Shown here piece by piece: positions 7,940 to 16,508 of a stretch of 64,000 nt of DNA (within the stretch, counting starts at the first letter, position 1; each line of letters begins with the position of its first letter). The translations under genes were made by a program, and so were the position numbers. Location of the stretch: positions 1 through 64,000 of the forward strand of contig NZ_JAKKUR010000006.1 in assembly GCF_021890735.1 (NCBI RefSeq), written 5' to 3'. Under the pieces are notes generated by a model. The model was not told the origin of the DNA. It did no database searches and saw nothing but the letters and a program-made list of their open reading frames with translations. Source of the DNA: Thermanaeromonas sp. Its GTDB lineage: Bacteria > Bacillota > DSM-521 > Neomoorellales > Neomoorellaceae.

Positions 7940-7946
7940 TGCCGGT

Positions 7947-8837
7947 TCACCCTCTTCCTAACTCCTTCTTCAGGCACCGGCTTAGCCTGGCAAACTCTTC
8001 CAAACTCAAGGTCTCGCCGCGGCGTATGGGCATAATACCGGCCGTATCCAAAGCTTTAAATACTTTTTCCCGGTCTCCGACCAATTCCTTAAGAGCATTG
8101 GGTAAAATCTTGCGCCTTTTAGAAAAGCTTGCCCTTACCACCCGGAAGAAAAATTCTTCATCGTCTCCAACATCTACCGGAGGACGCGGCCGCTTATACA
8201 GCCGCACCACCGCCGAATCTACTTCTGGCCGCGGGAAGAAAACCGTGCGCGGTACCCGCATCACCCACTGGATGTCCGCAAAATACTGGGCAAACACGGT
8301 CAAAGCGCCGTAATCCTTGGTACCCGGCCCGGCTGTCAAGCGCTGGGCCACTTCCAGTTGCACCATAAGGACGAGGCGCTCTATGTTAAAGCCGCTGCCT
8401 AAAAGGTGAACTAAAAGCGGGGAAGTAATATAATAGGGAAGGTTAGCCACTACTTTGTAGGCTGGCAACCTCCCCCTGCCCTGCATCCCAAGGGTTTCAC
8501 CCACAAGCTCGTCGAAATTTATCTTAAGGGCGTCTCCCTCTACCAAAACCACATTAGGCTGCCCTTCCAGGATCTCGCGGAGCACCTGGACGAGATTTCT
8601 GTCTATTTCTATACCTATGACCCTTCCGGCCCGCTGGGCCAGCTCCCGCGTCAAAGCCCCCAGGCCGGGGCCTATCTCTACTACTACGTCATCCGCGGCT
8701 AAAGCCGCCTCTTCGGCTATCTTCCTGGCAATATTGGCGTCTAGGAGAAAATTTTGCCCCCTGGCCTTGCTAGGCCTTAAACCCTTAGCTTTAAGCAGTG
8801 AAACTATCTGGCCGGGGCTGGTCACAGCAGGGTACAA
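7947..8837 (-). CDS. rsmA: 16S rRNA (adenine1518-N6/adenine1519-N6) dimethyltransferase
   Basis: A 296-residue KsgA/RsmA enzyme that dimethylates two adjacent adenosines in the 3' hairpin of 16S rRNA using S-adenosylmethionine. The signature QNFLLDANIARKI is at about 24-37, SAM motif I VEIGPGLGALTREL at about 48-61, and the catalytic NLPYYITSPLL at about 131-141. It starts with TTG behind GGAGGG. Neighbours are the YkuK-like gene downstream and yabE-type genes upstream, matching the Firmicute yabE-rnmV-ksgA region, but rnmV is missing between them. Length is normal. Confidence 0.96.
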   Translation of the reverse strand: MYPAVTSPGQIVSLLKAKGLRPSKARGQNFLLDANIARKIAEEAALAADDVVVEIGPGLGALTRELAQRAGRVIGIEIDRNLVQVLREILEGQPNVVLVEGDALKINFDELVGETLGMQGRGRLPAYKVVANLPYYITSPLLVHLLGSGFNIERLVLMVQLEVAQRLTAGPGTKDYGALTVFAQYFADIQWVMRVPRTVFFPRPEVDSAVVRLYKRPRPPVDVGDDEEFFFRVVRASFSKRRKILPNALKELVGDREKVFKALDTAGIMPIRRGETLSLEEFARLSRCLKKELGRG

Positions 8838-8908
8838 CTTTATTTCCCTCCGGTGCCTCTTTTATTATACTACAAAAACCCCGGCCTAACAAAGGAAATA
8901 CGAGCCGC

Positions 8909-9916
8909 CTATTCTAGTATATAAACTTTTACGCGCCTTACACCCCACCGGCGTGTAGCTTCCAAGGACTCAAAAAACACATCTATACGTTCGCCCCTGA
9001 TACTGCTTCCTACATCCTCCGCCCGTCCAAAGCCGTAACCCTCGATGTACAAACGGCTACCCAAAGGGATTACTTGTGGGTCCACAGCTACGGTACCGAG
9101 CCGCGGCACAGTACCCGTAGCCGTACGGTTACCAGTATGAGTATAGGCGGTGGCCGTAACCCACAGGGCCTGCCTAAATCTTAAGGTATAGCCGCCCCGG
9201 GAGACTTCCCTCAATGTGCCTACAACTATCACCTGGGGCACGGGCTCCCGGACGATTTCTTCTTTTACTACCTCCCGCTTTACCTCTGCTCCGTCCTCGT
9301 AGGTCACGCGGTACTCGATCCGCTTAAGCCCTTTCCTGCCCTGCTGGAGGACCCGGGTCGTCCCTATCTCCAATCCGGGATCCTGCCGCCTTATTACTTG
9401 ATAGCCCACCTCTTCCTCTACCATCTCAGTCTTAACTTCCACCCTGATAACCTTTATGGTCTCCCCCGGTTCTACAAGCTTCTCTGTATCCGCTGGCTCC
9501 ACCCGGTCCAGGGGACCCAAATGTACCCCGGCACGCTCCAGGGCCTGGCCCACCGTCCCGGGCACAAGCCTTATCTCCCGCTCCCCGCCGTCCACAAGGA
9601 TCCGTACGGGAACAGCTCTTTTTACTTGTATGCGGAGGCCCCTCGTTACAGGGGTAAGAAGGGGGGGATTTACTTCATCCTCCGGGGCCAGGGTCACCCC
9701 CTCTTCCGCCAGCACTTGTTCCACAGTCTTGGCCCGGGTACGCAGCAGTTTTTCTTGCCCGTCCACCTCTAAAGCTACTTTTTTCCAGGGCAGGCTAAAC
9801 ATCCCCCAGCCTGCTCCTACAAAAAGTAATAACAAGGCCGCACAAAATAAAAAGAAGGAGCGGCGACGGGACCGCAACCTCTTTTCTTCGCGCCAGGCGG
9901 TTATCCAGCCGTCCAC
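8909..9916 (-). CDS. YabE-type protein with DUF348, G5 and 3D domains (copy 1)
   Basis: 335 residues with an N-terminal membrane segment (SFFLFCAALLLLFVGAGWG, about 20-38), two DUF348 ubiquitin-like repeats (LLRTRAKTVEQVLAEEG and EIRLVPGTVGQALERAG), a G5 domain (about 170-245) and a C-terminal 3D domain. The three signature aspartates lie in GTVAVDPQVIPLG, GRAEDVGS and GERIDVFF. Such proteins resemble RpfB/YabE and are thought to act on peptidoglycan, with the 3D barrel as a lytic transglycosylase. It is a tandem paralogue of the next gene upstream, with the same domain order. Confidence 0.9.
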   Translation of the reverse strand: MDGWITAWREEKRLRSRRRSFFLFCAALLLLFVGAGWGMFSLPWKKVALEVDGQEKLLRTRAKTVEQVLAEEGVTLAPEDEVNPPLLTPVTRGLRIQVKRAVPVRILVDGGEREIRLVPGTVGQALERAGVHLGPLDRVEPADTEKLVEPGETIKVIRVEVKTEMVEEEVGYQVIRRQDPGLEIGTTRVLQQGRKGLKRIEYRVTYEDGAEVKREVVKEEIVREPVPQVIVVGTLREVSRGGYTLRFRQALWVTATAYTHTGNRTATGTVPRLGTVAVDPQVIPLGSRLYIEGYGFGRAEDVGSSIRGERIDVFFESLEATRRWGVRRVKVYILE

Positions 9917-10115
9917 TAAGACTGCCTCCTAGGATCTTTTTGTGCCGACCTATATATTCTACGCCCGGCTAATGTTTCCCTGCTTTGGGGCCTGTAGTTT
10001 TACCTTGGAATTGGATCCATGCCACGTTCGGTGAAAAAGGGTTGCCTGGGTGCCGGATATGAACCCCTTAACAGTTATGTTCCGCAGAGCGAAAGCGGGC
10101 TTTTTCTGGGCGTCT

Positions 10116-11069
10116 TTATTCTAATATATAAACCTTAACCCGTCGCCGTCCCCAAAGGATGGCTTCCTTTTCCGTCTCCATGAAGAGGTCTATGCGCTGG
10201 CCCTTTATAAGCCCTCCCGTATCCTGGGCCCAGGCATACCCGTAGCCTTCTACATACAGCCTGGTACCCAGGGGTATAACCTTGGGGTCCACGGCCACAA
10301 TACCCCGGTAAGGATAGATACCGGTGGCCGTAGGGTTCCCGGTATGGGTATAAGCCGTGGCTTCCATTTCTAAAACTTTGCCGGCCTTGGCCAGGGCAGC
10401 CACCGCCTCAGGGGTACGGGTGCCGTAGGCTATGATTTTGGACTGGGGTTGCACTTCTACCCAGGTATCTAGAAGCTCCCGCTTAACCTCTTTTCCATCC
10501 TCCTTGGTCACCCGGTACTTCAGATAACGCAGTCCCGGCTTGCCTTCCCGGACGACCTTCTCCACCCCTCTCTCCAAGCTAAAATCTGCTCGCCTTTCGA
10601 TTTTAAAGGGTATGGCTTCCGATCGCACCTCTATCTCCTGGGTCACCCGGAAAATTTTAAGATAAAGTTTGTCGCCCGTCCCCAGGTTGGTCTCCACCCT
10701 GTCCATGGGGCCTAAAGTGAGCCCCGCCGCGGCAAGGACCTGAGCTACGGTAGGAACGGGAACCTTTACCACGGTCTTTTTGCCGTCGGCTTCAACGCTG
10801 ACGGGTACGGCGCGGGTTACCGAAATGACCAGTCCCGGCGTTACGGGTGAATGCGGATCCGGTACCACCAGGTCTCCCGGCTCTAACTTGACTCCTGCCT
10901 CCTCCAAAGCCCCGGCTACCGTCCAGCTTCTGGTAACCAGCTCCACGGCCTGCCCGTCAGCTTCAACCCTTACCTGCCGTTCGGCCCATCCTATGCTTAC
11001 CAGGGCCCAAAGGCTTAAGACCAGCCCCATAACAGCCCGTAAGGCCCGGTAACCCCAAATTTCCGCCAA
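10116..11069 (-). CDS. YabE-type protein with DUF348, G5 and 3D domains (copy 2)
   Basis: 317 residues with the same architecture as the neighbouring copy: an N-terminal membrane segment (VMGLVLSLWALVSIGWA), two DUF348 repeats, a G5 domain ending near GKEVKRELLDTWVEV and a 3D domain with aspartates in GIVAVDPKVIPLG, AWAQDTGG and GQRIDLFM. The 3D domains of the two copies are nearly superimposable while the middles differ, consistent with an old tandem duplication. TTG start 9 nt after GAGGAG. About 200 nt of non-coding sequence separates the copies. Confidence 0.9.
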   Translation of the reverse strand: MAEIWGYRALRAVMGLVLSLWALVSIGWAERQVRVEADGQAVELVTRSWTVAGALEEAGVKLEPGDLVVPDPHSPVTPGLVISVTRAVPVSVEADGKKTVVKVPVPTVAQVLAAAGLTLGPMDRVETNLGTGDKLYLKIFRVTQEIEVRSEAIPFKIERRADFSLERGVEKVVREGKPGLRYLKYRVTKEDGKEVKRELLDTWVEVQPQSKIIAYGTRTPEAVAALAKAGKVLEMEATAYTHTGNPTATGIYPYRGIVAVDPKVIPLGTRLYVEGYGYAWAQDTGGLIKGQRIDLFMETEKEAILWGRRRVKVYILE

Positions 11070-11200
11070 ATACTTTCACTCCTCGTTAAAGTGTGATTTT
11101 TCTCTTGTACCGGCGCCTACTATTATTGCCGTATAATTCGCAATTTAAACCTCCGGTGGAGAGGTAAAGGGCGGGGTCGTATGAAGCCGGGGATAATAAC

Positions 11201-11231
11201 AAAAAATTTTAGCCCGGTGTTAAACCGGGCT
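11201..11231 (-). terminator. Rho-independent terminator downstream of tatD
   Basis: AGCCCGGT and ACCGGGCT form an 8-bp stem, followed on the minus strand by AAAA and a run of six T. It lies about 110 nt after the tatD stop and 130 nt before the second yabE-type gene. The intervening transcript is long for a simple 3' end. Confidence 0.82.
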
Positions 11232-11342
11232 TTACTGGACCGCCGCTGACCACTATAGCTGGGGACAGACGAAAGAGTCACAAGCTGAATAGGCTGCGGG
11301 TATTACCCTCGTTCCTGCCCAAAGCTTTTTGGTGGAACCCCA

Positions 11343-12116
11343 TCACAGCCTGAACAGAGTGCGGGCGTTATGTGCGGTAGCCTCTATCACTTCCTCTACG
11401 GGTATGCCCCGGGCGCCAGCCACCGCCTCCGCTACAAAGCGCAGGTTGGCCGGTTCGTTGCGCTGGCCCCGGTAAGGTACGGGCGTAAGGTAAGGAGCAT
11501 CGGTCTCGATGAGTAACTTTTCCAAAGGTATTTTGGCCGCCACCTCCCGCAGGTTTTCCGCGTTTTTAAAGGTTACGGGGCCGGCCAAGGAAATATAAAA
11601 TCCTAAATCCAGAAACGGGCGGGCCATCTCCCAGGTGCCAGAAAAGCAATGCATCACCCCTCCGGGGAGCCCGTCCGCTTCCTGGCGCAAGATCCTTAAA
11701 ACATCTTTATGGGCCTCCCGGTCGTGGACGATAACTGGAAGGTTTAGCTGCCGGGCTAAATTGAGGTGCCAGCGAAAAACTTCCTCCTGCTTGCGCCGGG
11801 GAGAAAGATTCCGGTAATAATCGAGACCCGTCTCCCCTACGGCCACCACCACCCGGTCTAAAGCCAGGGCCCTTATAACCCGGGCGCCCTCCTCATCAAA
11901 GGAGGCAGCTTCATGGGGGTGGACAGCCACCGCCGCTTTCAGGAAAGGCCAGTTGTGGGCCTGGACCACGGCCTCCCTGGAAGATCTCAAATCATATCCC
12001 ACGTTTATTACCGTTTGCACCCCTGCTTCTTTAAGCCGGCTGAGAACCTCCGGGAGGTCGGGGCTGAAGGCAGGATCGTTTAAATGGGCGTGGGAATCTA
12101 TAAGTTCCCGGGTCAT
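11343..12116 (-). CDS. tatD: TatD family metal-dependent hydrolase
   Basis: 257 residues of the TatD family of TIM-barrel metal-dependent hydrolases/DNases. Metal ligands are visible: H-x-H in IDSHAHLND (residues 6-14), E in VAVGETGLDYYRN (about 92), H in LPVIVHDREAH, H in VMHCFSGTWE and D in LLIETDAPYLTPVPYRG (about 203-219). The order metG then tatD on the same strand, 15 nt apart, is the standard Firmicute arrangement. The precise substrate in vivo is unsettled for the family. Confidence 0.94.
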   Translation of the reverse strand: MTRELIDSHAHLNDPAFSPDLPEVLSRLKEAGVQTVINVGYDLRSSREAVVQAHNWPFLKAAVAVHPHEAASFDEEGARVIRALALDRVVVAVGETGLDYYRNLSPRRKQEEVFRWHLNLARQLNLPVIVHDREAHKDVLRILRQEADGLPGGVMHCFSGTWEMARPFLDLGFYISLAGPVTFKNAENLREVAAKIPLEKLLIETDAPYLTPVPYRGQRNEPANLRFVAEAVAGARGIPVEEVIEATAHNARTLFRL

Positions 12117-12131
12117 AACCGAAAGCCCCCT

Positions 12132-14048
12132 TTACCGGACCTGGGCACCGGGGCTCACGTCCCCTTCCGGTACGATAAGAGTAAGTTTATCCCCCTCTAC
12201 GGCCGCAAGGACCATACCTTGGGATACGATGCCCCGCAATTTGGCCGGTTTCAGGTTGGCCACCATTACCACTTTTTTGCCCACAAGATCTTCGGGACGG
12301 TAATGTTGGGCCACGCCGGCCACTACGGTCCGCCTTTCTGTGCCTAAGTTTACCTCCAGCTTCAAAAGCTTATCAGTCTGGGGCACCCTTTCTGCCGCTA
12401 TCACTTCGGCTACTTTAAGCTCCAGGCGGGAAAATTCTTCGATGGTGATCTCCTCTTTTCTCTGTCCAGCATCTACTTGTACGGTTTCTGCCACGTTATC
12501 TTCCTCCTTGCCTGCTTCTATCCGCGGGAAAAGGGGGGCTCCTCTTTTTACCCGCCTGCCCGGTGGGATCCCTCCCCAGGTTTTAAGGCTATCCCAGGTA
12601 TGGATGTGGGCGTCATCCTGAATGCCCAACTGCTCCCACACCCGGGGCGGTACGCCGGGCATGAAGGGTGAGCATAAAACGGTGGCTTGGCGTATGGATT
12701 CGGCCAGGTTGTAAAGGACCGTATTAAGCCGCGGCCTCTTCTCCGGCTCTCTGGCTAACGCCCAAGGTGCCGTCTCCTCAATATATTTGTTGGCCCTACC
12801 GATAAGCTGCCAGATGGAGCTTAAGGCCCGCGCAAACTCAAAATTCTCCAGGGCCTGCTCTACTTCCTCCGGTACCCTCTCCGCAACCCCTTTAAGCTCC
12901 CTGTCCAGCTCATTTTCTTCCGAAGGCTCAGGTATAACCCCGTCGCAGAATTTTTCTATCATGGCTACCGTGCGGTTTAACAGATTTCCGTAGTCGTTGG
13001 CCAAGTCGCTATTGTAGCGCTGGATCAGGGCTTCCTCGGAATAGTAGCCGTCAGCACCGTAAGGCATCTCCCTTAAAAGGAAATACCGGATGGCATCCGA
13101 CCCGTAGCGGTCTATGAGAAGCATGGGATCCACTACGTTACCCTTGGATTTGGACATCTTTCCCCCTTCTACCAGGAGCCATCCGTGGCCAAAGACCTTT
13201 TTGGGCAGCTCTATACCGGCCGACATGAGTATAGTGGGCCAAATAACAGTGTGAAAGCGGACGATATCCTTACCCACCAAGTGCACGGCCGCAGGCCAGA
13301 ATTTCTTAAAAAGGCTTTCATCGTCCGTACCGTAACCTAAGGCCGAAATATAATTGGTTAGAGCGTCAAACCACACGTAGATCACGTGTTTAGGATCTAT
13401 GGGAACCGGGATACCCCAATCAAAGGTGGTCCTGGATATGCAAAGATCCTCCAGCCCTCCCTTTATAAAGTTTATCATCTCGTTGCGCCGGGAGGGGGGC
13501 TGGATGAATTCCGGGTGTTCTTCGATGTACTTAAGGAGCCGGTCCGCATATTTGCTCATGCGGAAGAAATAGCTCTCCTCTTTTACCAGCTCTACCGGCC
13601 GGCCGCAGTCCGGGCAGTTGCCGTCTTTTAGTTGTCGCTCCGTAAAGAAGGTCTCGCAAGGCGTGCAGTACCAGCCCTCGTACTGGGATTTATAAATATC
13701 CCCTTTTTCATATATCCGGCGGAAAAGCTCCTGTACCACCTTCTTGTGCCGTTCCTCAGTAGTGCGTATGAAATCGTCATAGGAGATATCCAGCCTGCGC
13801 CAGAGTTCTTTGAAGGTGGCTACAATACGGTCTACGTAAGCTTGGGGCTCCAGGCCCGCTTCCCGGGCCTTGCGCTGTATTTTCTGACCGTGTTCATCGG
13901 AGCCTGTAAGGAAAAATACATCGTACCCGCGCATCCTTTTGTACCTGGCCAGGGTATCGGCCATGGTAGTGGTGAGCGCGTGGCCTATGTGCAGGCGGTC
14001 GCTGGGATAATAGATCGGGGTGGTGACGTAAAAAACTTTCTGCCCCAT
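12132..14048 (-). CDS. metG: Methionyl-tRNA synthetase
   Basis: A 638-residue class I synthetase charging tRNA-Met. The HIGH-type motif is SDRLHIGHAL (about 14-23) and the KMSKS loop is GGKMSKSKGN (about 296-305). Zinc knuckle cysteines lie in CTPCETFF and CPDCGRP. After the anticodon-binding helical domain comes a C-terminal tRNA-binding (Trbp111-like) module from about 535 (FSRLELKVAEVIAAERV, IVSQGMVLAA), typical of the dimeric long form. It has its own consensus promoter and is first in a metG-tatD unit. No T-box leader fits in the 60-nt 5' region. Confidence 0.97.
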   Translation of the reverse strand: MGQKVFYVTTPIYYPSDRLHIGHALTTTMADTLARYKRMRGYDVFFLTGSDEHGQKIQRKAREAGLEPQAYVDRIVATFKELWRRLDISYDDFIRTTEERHKKVVQELFRRIYEKGDIYKSQYEGWYCTPCETFFTERQLKDGNCPDCGRPVELVKEESYFFRMSKYADRLLKYIEEHPEFIQPPSRRNEMINFIKGGLEDLCISRTTFDWGIPVPIDPKHVIYVWFDALTNYISALGYGTDDESLFKKFWPAAVHLVGKDIVRFHTVIWPTILMSAGIELPKKVFGHGWLLVEGGKMSKSKGNVVDPMLLIDRYGSDAIRYFLLREMPYGADGYYSEEALIQRYNSDLANDYGNLLNRTVAMIEKFCDGVIPEPSEENELDRELKGVAERVPEEVEQALENFEFARALSSIWQLIGRANKYIEETAPWALAREPEKRPRLNTVLYNLAESIRQATVLCSPFMPGVPPRVWEQLGIQDDAHIHTWDSLKTWGGIPPGRRVKRGAPLFPRIEAGKEEDNVAETVQVDAGQRKEEITIEEFSRLELKVAEVIAAERVPQTDKLLKLEVNLGTERRTVVAGVAQHYRPEDLVGKKVVMVANLKPAKLRGIVSQGMVLAAVEGDKLTLIVPEGDVSPGAQVR

Positions 14049-14081
14049 ATAAGGCGTCCCCTTTCTGCGAATTCACGAGTT

Positions 14082-14110
14082 ATTATAAATTTGAGGCCGC
14101 AATCTGTCAA
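14082..14110 (-). promoter_or_regulatory. Consensus SigA-type promoter of metG
   Basis: TTGACA, 17 nt, TATAAT on the minus strand, a perfect match to the housekeeping consensus. It ends about 34 nt before the metG start codon, leaving a very short leader. Confidence 0.9.
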
Positions 14111-14234
14111 GTTTTGGCTATAAAGGCTTAAAATAGCCGTTTTTCCCCTTTTCTTCGAGTTTACTAGAAATGGAAAAGGTGGTACTCTGTAGATAGAATG
14201 TCGAAACATGTAGAAAGAAAGGGGGAGGAGAGCC

Positions 14235-14486
14235 ATGTTAAAATCCACCGGGGTTGTGCGTAAAGTGGACGAGCTAGGCCGGATCGTCATCCCTATAGAG
14301 CTGCGGCGTACCCTGGGTATTGAGGAAAAGGACGCCCTGGAAATTTATGTGGACCAGGAAAAGATAATCCTTAAGAAATACGAGCCGGCCTGCGTGTTCT
14401 GCGGAAATGCGGAGAATGTAACTAACTTCCGGGGTAAAAACGTGTGCCGGGATTGTGCCCGGGCCATGAGCTCTATAGCTGTTTAG
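14235..14486 (+). CDS. abrB: AbrB/SpoVT-type transition-state regulator
   Basis: 83 residues. The N-terminal swapped-hairpin AbrB DNA-binding domain occupies about 1-48 (STGVVRKVDELGRIVIPIEL, RRTLGIEEKDALEIYVD). The C-terminal part carries two CxxC pairs (CVFCGNAENV and VCRDCARAM), a zinc-ribbon-like tail found in many clostridial AbrB proteins. Such proteins repress post-exponential genes. ATG follows GGGGGAGGAG. It is on the plus strand within a minus-strand block, and its stop codon overlaps the stop codon of rsmI by 4 nt, as in B. subtilis where abrB also sits between rsmI and metG in opposite orientation. Confidence 0.95.
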   Translation: MLKSTGVVRKVDELGRIVIPIELRRTLGIEEKDALEIYVDQEKIILKKYEPACVFCGNAENVTNFRGKNVCRDCARAMSSIAV

Positions 14487-15313
14487 GTCTTCCGGGAAAG
14501 ACAAGCTTTGTATATTTCCCGCCGGGGGCGGCCGTAAAACTTGGCTACCATAGTCAAGGCTTCTTTGTGCGGCCGTCCTGCCTTTTCTAGGGCCTCTACC
14601 AGCAAAGCCGCCTCCTCCGGGACGAAGGCGGGAACTTCTCTTGAGGCACCCGCTACCACCAAAGTACATTCTCCCCGTGGGGGGGTCTCTTCAAAATACT
14701 TTAAGGCCTCCTGCAAAGTCCCCCGGAAGACGGTTTCAAACTTTTTGGTGAGCTCCCTTCCCACCGCCACGGGCCGGTCCCCCCAGGCCTCTAAAAGCTC
14801 CTTAAGAGTCCGCGTCAGGCGGTGGGGGGCCTCAAACAGTATCAGGGTCCTCTCCTCATAAGCCAGGTCCGCGAGCCTCTCCTTGCGTTCCTTACCCGCA
14901 CGGGGGAGGAAGCCCTCAAAGGCGAATCTTCCGGCGGGCAGCCCGGACACCACTAAAGCGGTAATGACCGCGCTGGGGCCGGGTACGGCAATCACTTCTA
15001 TACCGGCGCCCAAGGCCTCCCGCACCAGGTCCTCCCCGGGATCGGAAATGCCCGGCATGCCTGCATCGGTAACTAAGGCGATGTCCTGCCCTTCTTGAAG
15101 TCGCCGGATGAGGACCGGGCCCTTTTCTTTGCGGTTGTGATGGTGAAAGCTGGTAAGGGGTTTGTGGATGTTATAGTAAGAAAGAAGCGCCCGGGTCCTG
15201 CGGGTGTCCTCGGCAGCAATAAGGTCTACTTCTTTTAATACCCTTAGGGCTCTCAGGGTAATATCTTCCAAATTCCCCAAGGGAGTGCCTACTAAGAAGA
15301 GGCGACCTGCCAA
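14483..15313 (-). CDS. rsmI: 16S rRNA (cytidine1402-2'-O)-methyltransferase
   Basis: A 276-residue RsmI/YraL enzyme of the tetrapyrrole-methylase fold, methylating C1402 of 16S rRNA. Family motifs are LVGTPLGNLEDITLRAL (7-23), IAAEDTRRTRALL, TDAGMPGISDPGEDLV (about 82-97) and a VPGPSAVITAL SAM-binding stretch. It lies 2 nt after yabA on the same strand, part of the conserved tmk-holB-ricT-yabA-rsmI cluster. Length is normal. Confidence 0.95.
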   Translation of the reverse strand: MAGRLFLVGTPLGNLEDITLRALRVLKEVDLIAAEDTRRTRALLSYYNIHKPLTSFHHHNRKEKGPVLIRRLQEGQDIALVTDAGMPGISDPGEDLVREALGAGIEVIAVPGPSAVITALVVSGLPAGRFAFEGFLPRAGKERKERLADLAYEERTLILFEAPHRLTRTLKELLEAWGDRPVAVGRELTKKFETVFRGTLQEALKYFEETPPRGECTLVVAGASREVPAFVPEEAALLVEALEKAGRPHKEALTMVAKFYGRPRREIYKACLSRKT

Positions 15314-15315
15314 CT

Positions 15316-15609
15316 CTATCCCCTCTTCTCCAGGAAACTATGGCAAAAAAGGCACCCTTCGGTACTCCTCACCCGTCCGAACTGGGCAGGACAGATATGG
15401 TAGCCCTGCTCGTAGAGAAGACGGAGCTTATCCTCTCCTTTGATTTCAGAGGCGGCTTCTGTCAGCCAGGCCCTAAGCCTAGTATTCTCCTCCTCCAGGT
15501 TCCGGGCCAGCGCTTTAAGCCTCCTTAGTTCTCGCTGTATTTCGGCCACCTTCACCTCTAGGCCGGCCAGCACAGCTATTAGGGTGTCTTCCGGGTTAAA
15601 TTCACTCAA
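15316..15609 (-). CDS. yabA: Replication initiation control protein YabA
   Basis: 97 residues: an N-terminal coiled coil (VKVAEIQRELRRLKALARNL and on, about 15-50) that tetramerises, and a C-terminal zinc domain with the H/C set HICPAQFG and GCLFCHSFL. In B. subtilis YabA binds DnaA and DnaN and restrains initiation. Its position between ricT and rsmI is the standard one. It overlaps the end of ricT by 8 nt. Confidence 0.92.
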   Translation of the reverse strand: MSEFNPEDTLIAVLAGLEVKVAEIQRELRRLKALARNLEEENTRLRAWLTEAASEIKGEDKLRLLYEQGYHICPAQFGRVRSTEGCLFCHSFLEKRG

Positions 15610-16402
15610 TTTCCTCGACTTCCTCCCTGCGGAATTCCACTACACCTCGTTCGGGAAGTTCTACTACCACCGTACCCTTAAGGATGTTAAGGGCGGTCAC
15701 CTCCCCCTCACCGTAAGGGGTTCTGACCTTGTCCCCCACCTCGGGATAAAAGGGTTTGGCTTCCTGGTAAATATCATCCTCAAACCGCAAACAGCACATA
15801 AGGCGTCCGCACAGCCCGGATATCTTGCTGGGATTTAGCGAAAGGCATTGATCTTTGGCCATGCGGATGGAAACGGGTTGGAACTCACCTAGGAAAGTCG
15901 CGCAGCAGATCTCCCGGCCGCAGCAACCTAAACCTCCTATGATTTTTGCTTCATCCCTTACACCGATCTGGCGTAGCTCTATGCGCGTGCGGAAGACGGC
16001 AGCCAAATCCCGTACCAGCTCCCGGAAGTCTACCCGACCCTCGGCAGTAAAATAAAAAATTATCTTGCTCCCGTCAAAGGTGAACTCCACGTCAACCAGT
16101 TTCATGGGAAGCCCGTGTTTCTCTATTTTCTCCTGGCAGATGGCCCAGGCTTCCCGTTCCCGTTCCCTGTTCCTTTTTACTTGTTCTTCGTCGGCAGGGG
16201 TTGCCTTCCGGAGTACGGGCTTAAGAGGCGGCACTATCTCCTCTTCCGGAACCTCCCGGGGGCCTACCACTACTTCGCCGTACTCCAGCCCCCGTGCCGT
16301 CTCCACGATTACCTTATCTCCCACTTTTAATTCCAGGCTCCCAGGGCTAAAATAGTATATTTTACCTGCCTTTTTGAACCTCACCCCTACTACAACAGCC
16401 AA
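15602..16402 (-). CDS. ricT: PSP1-domain protein RicT (YaaT)
   Basis: A 266-residue YaaT/RicT homologue. The PSP1 domain covers about 45-135, preceded by VGVRFKKAGKIYYFSPGSLE. The cysteine-rich region GGLGCCGREICCATFL and GLCGRLMCCLRFE (about 155-205) provides ligands for the Fe-S cluster of the Ric complex, which in B. subtilis associates with RNase Y and affects mRNA maturation and sporulation. The partners ricA and ricF are not in this window. TTG start. Confidence 0.92.
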   Translation of the reverse strand: MAVVVGVRFKKAGKIYYFSPGSLELKVGDKVIVETARGLEYGEVVVGPREVPEEEIVPPLKPVLRKATPADEEQVKRNREREREAWAICQEKIEKHGLPMKLVDVEFTFDGSKIIFYFTAEGRVDFRELVRDLAAVFRTRIELRQIGVRDEAKIIGGLGCCGREICCATFLGEFQPVSIRMAKDQCLSLNPSKISGLCGRLMCCLRFEDDIYQEAKPFYPEVGDKVRTPYGEGEVTALNILKGTVVVELPERGVVEFRREEVEEIE

Positions 16403-16508
16403 TACTTTCCCCTTCTTTCCTTCTAGCCACCTATCTCCTTTCGTTTAATCCCGTTTCTCCCCATCCCGCCCCAAATTTCTCTCCCTAGCGCTTTTTTATT
16501 CTTAAAGC

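Noticed and set aside
9917-10115. c-di-AMP (ydaO) riboswitch before the first yabE-type gene
   Set aside because: Compared by eye with the known motif; the GGGGTTAATC-type and CAGCTAAC-type conserved segments are missing, so I do not call it.
12132-14048. Possible T-box leader for metG
   Set aside because: A perfect TTGACA-17-TATAAT promoter ends 34 nt before the start codon, leaving no room for a leader RNA.
14235-14486. abrB as an inserted foreign gene because it is the only plus-strand gene in its block
   Set aside because: The opposite orientation of abrB between rsmI and metG is conserved in B. subtilis, so it is ancestral.
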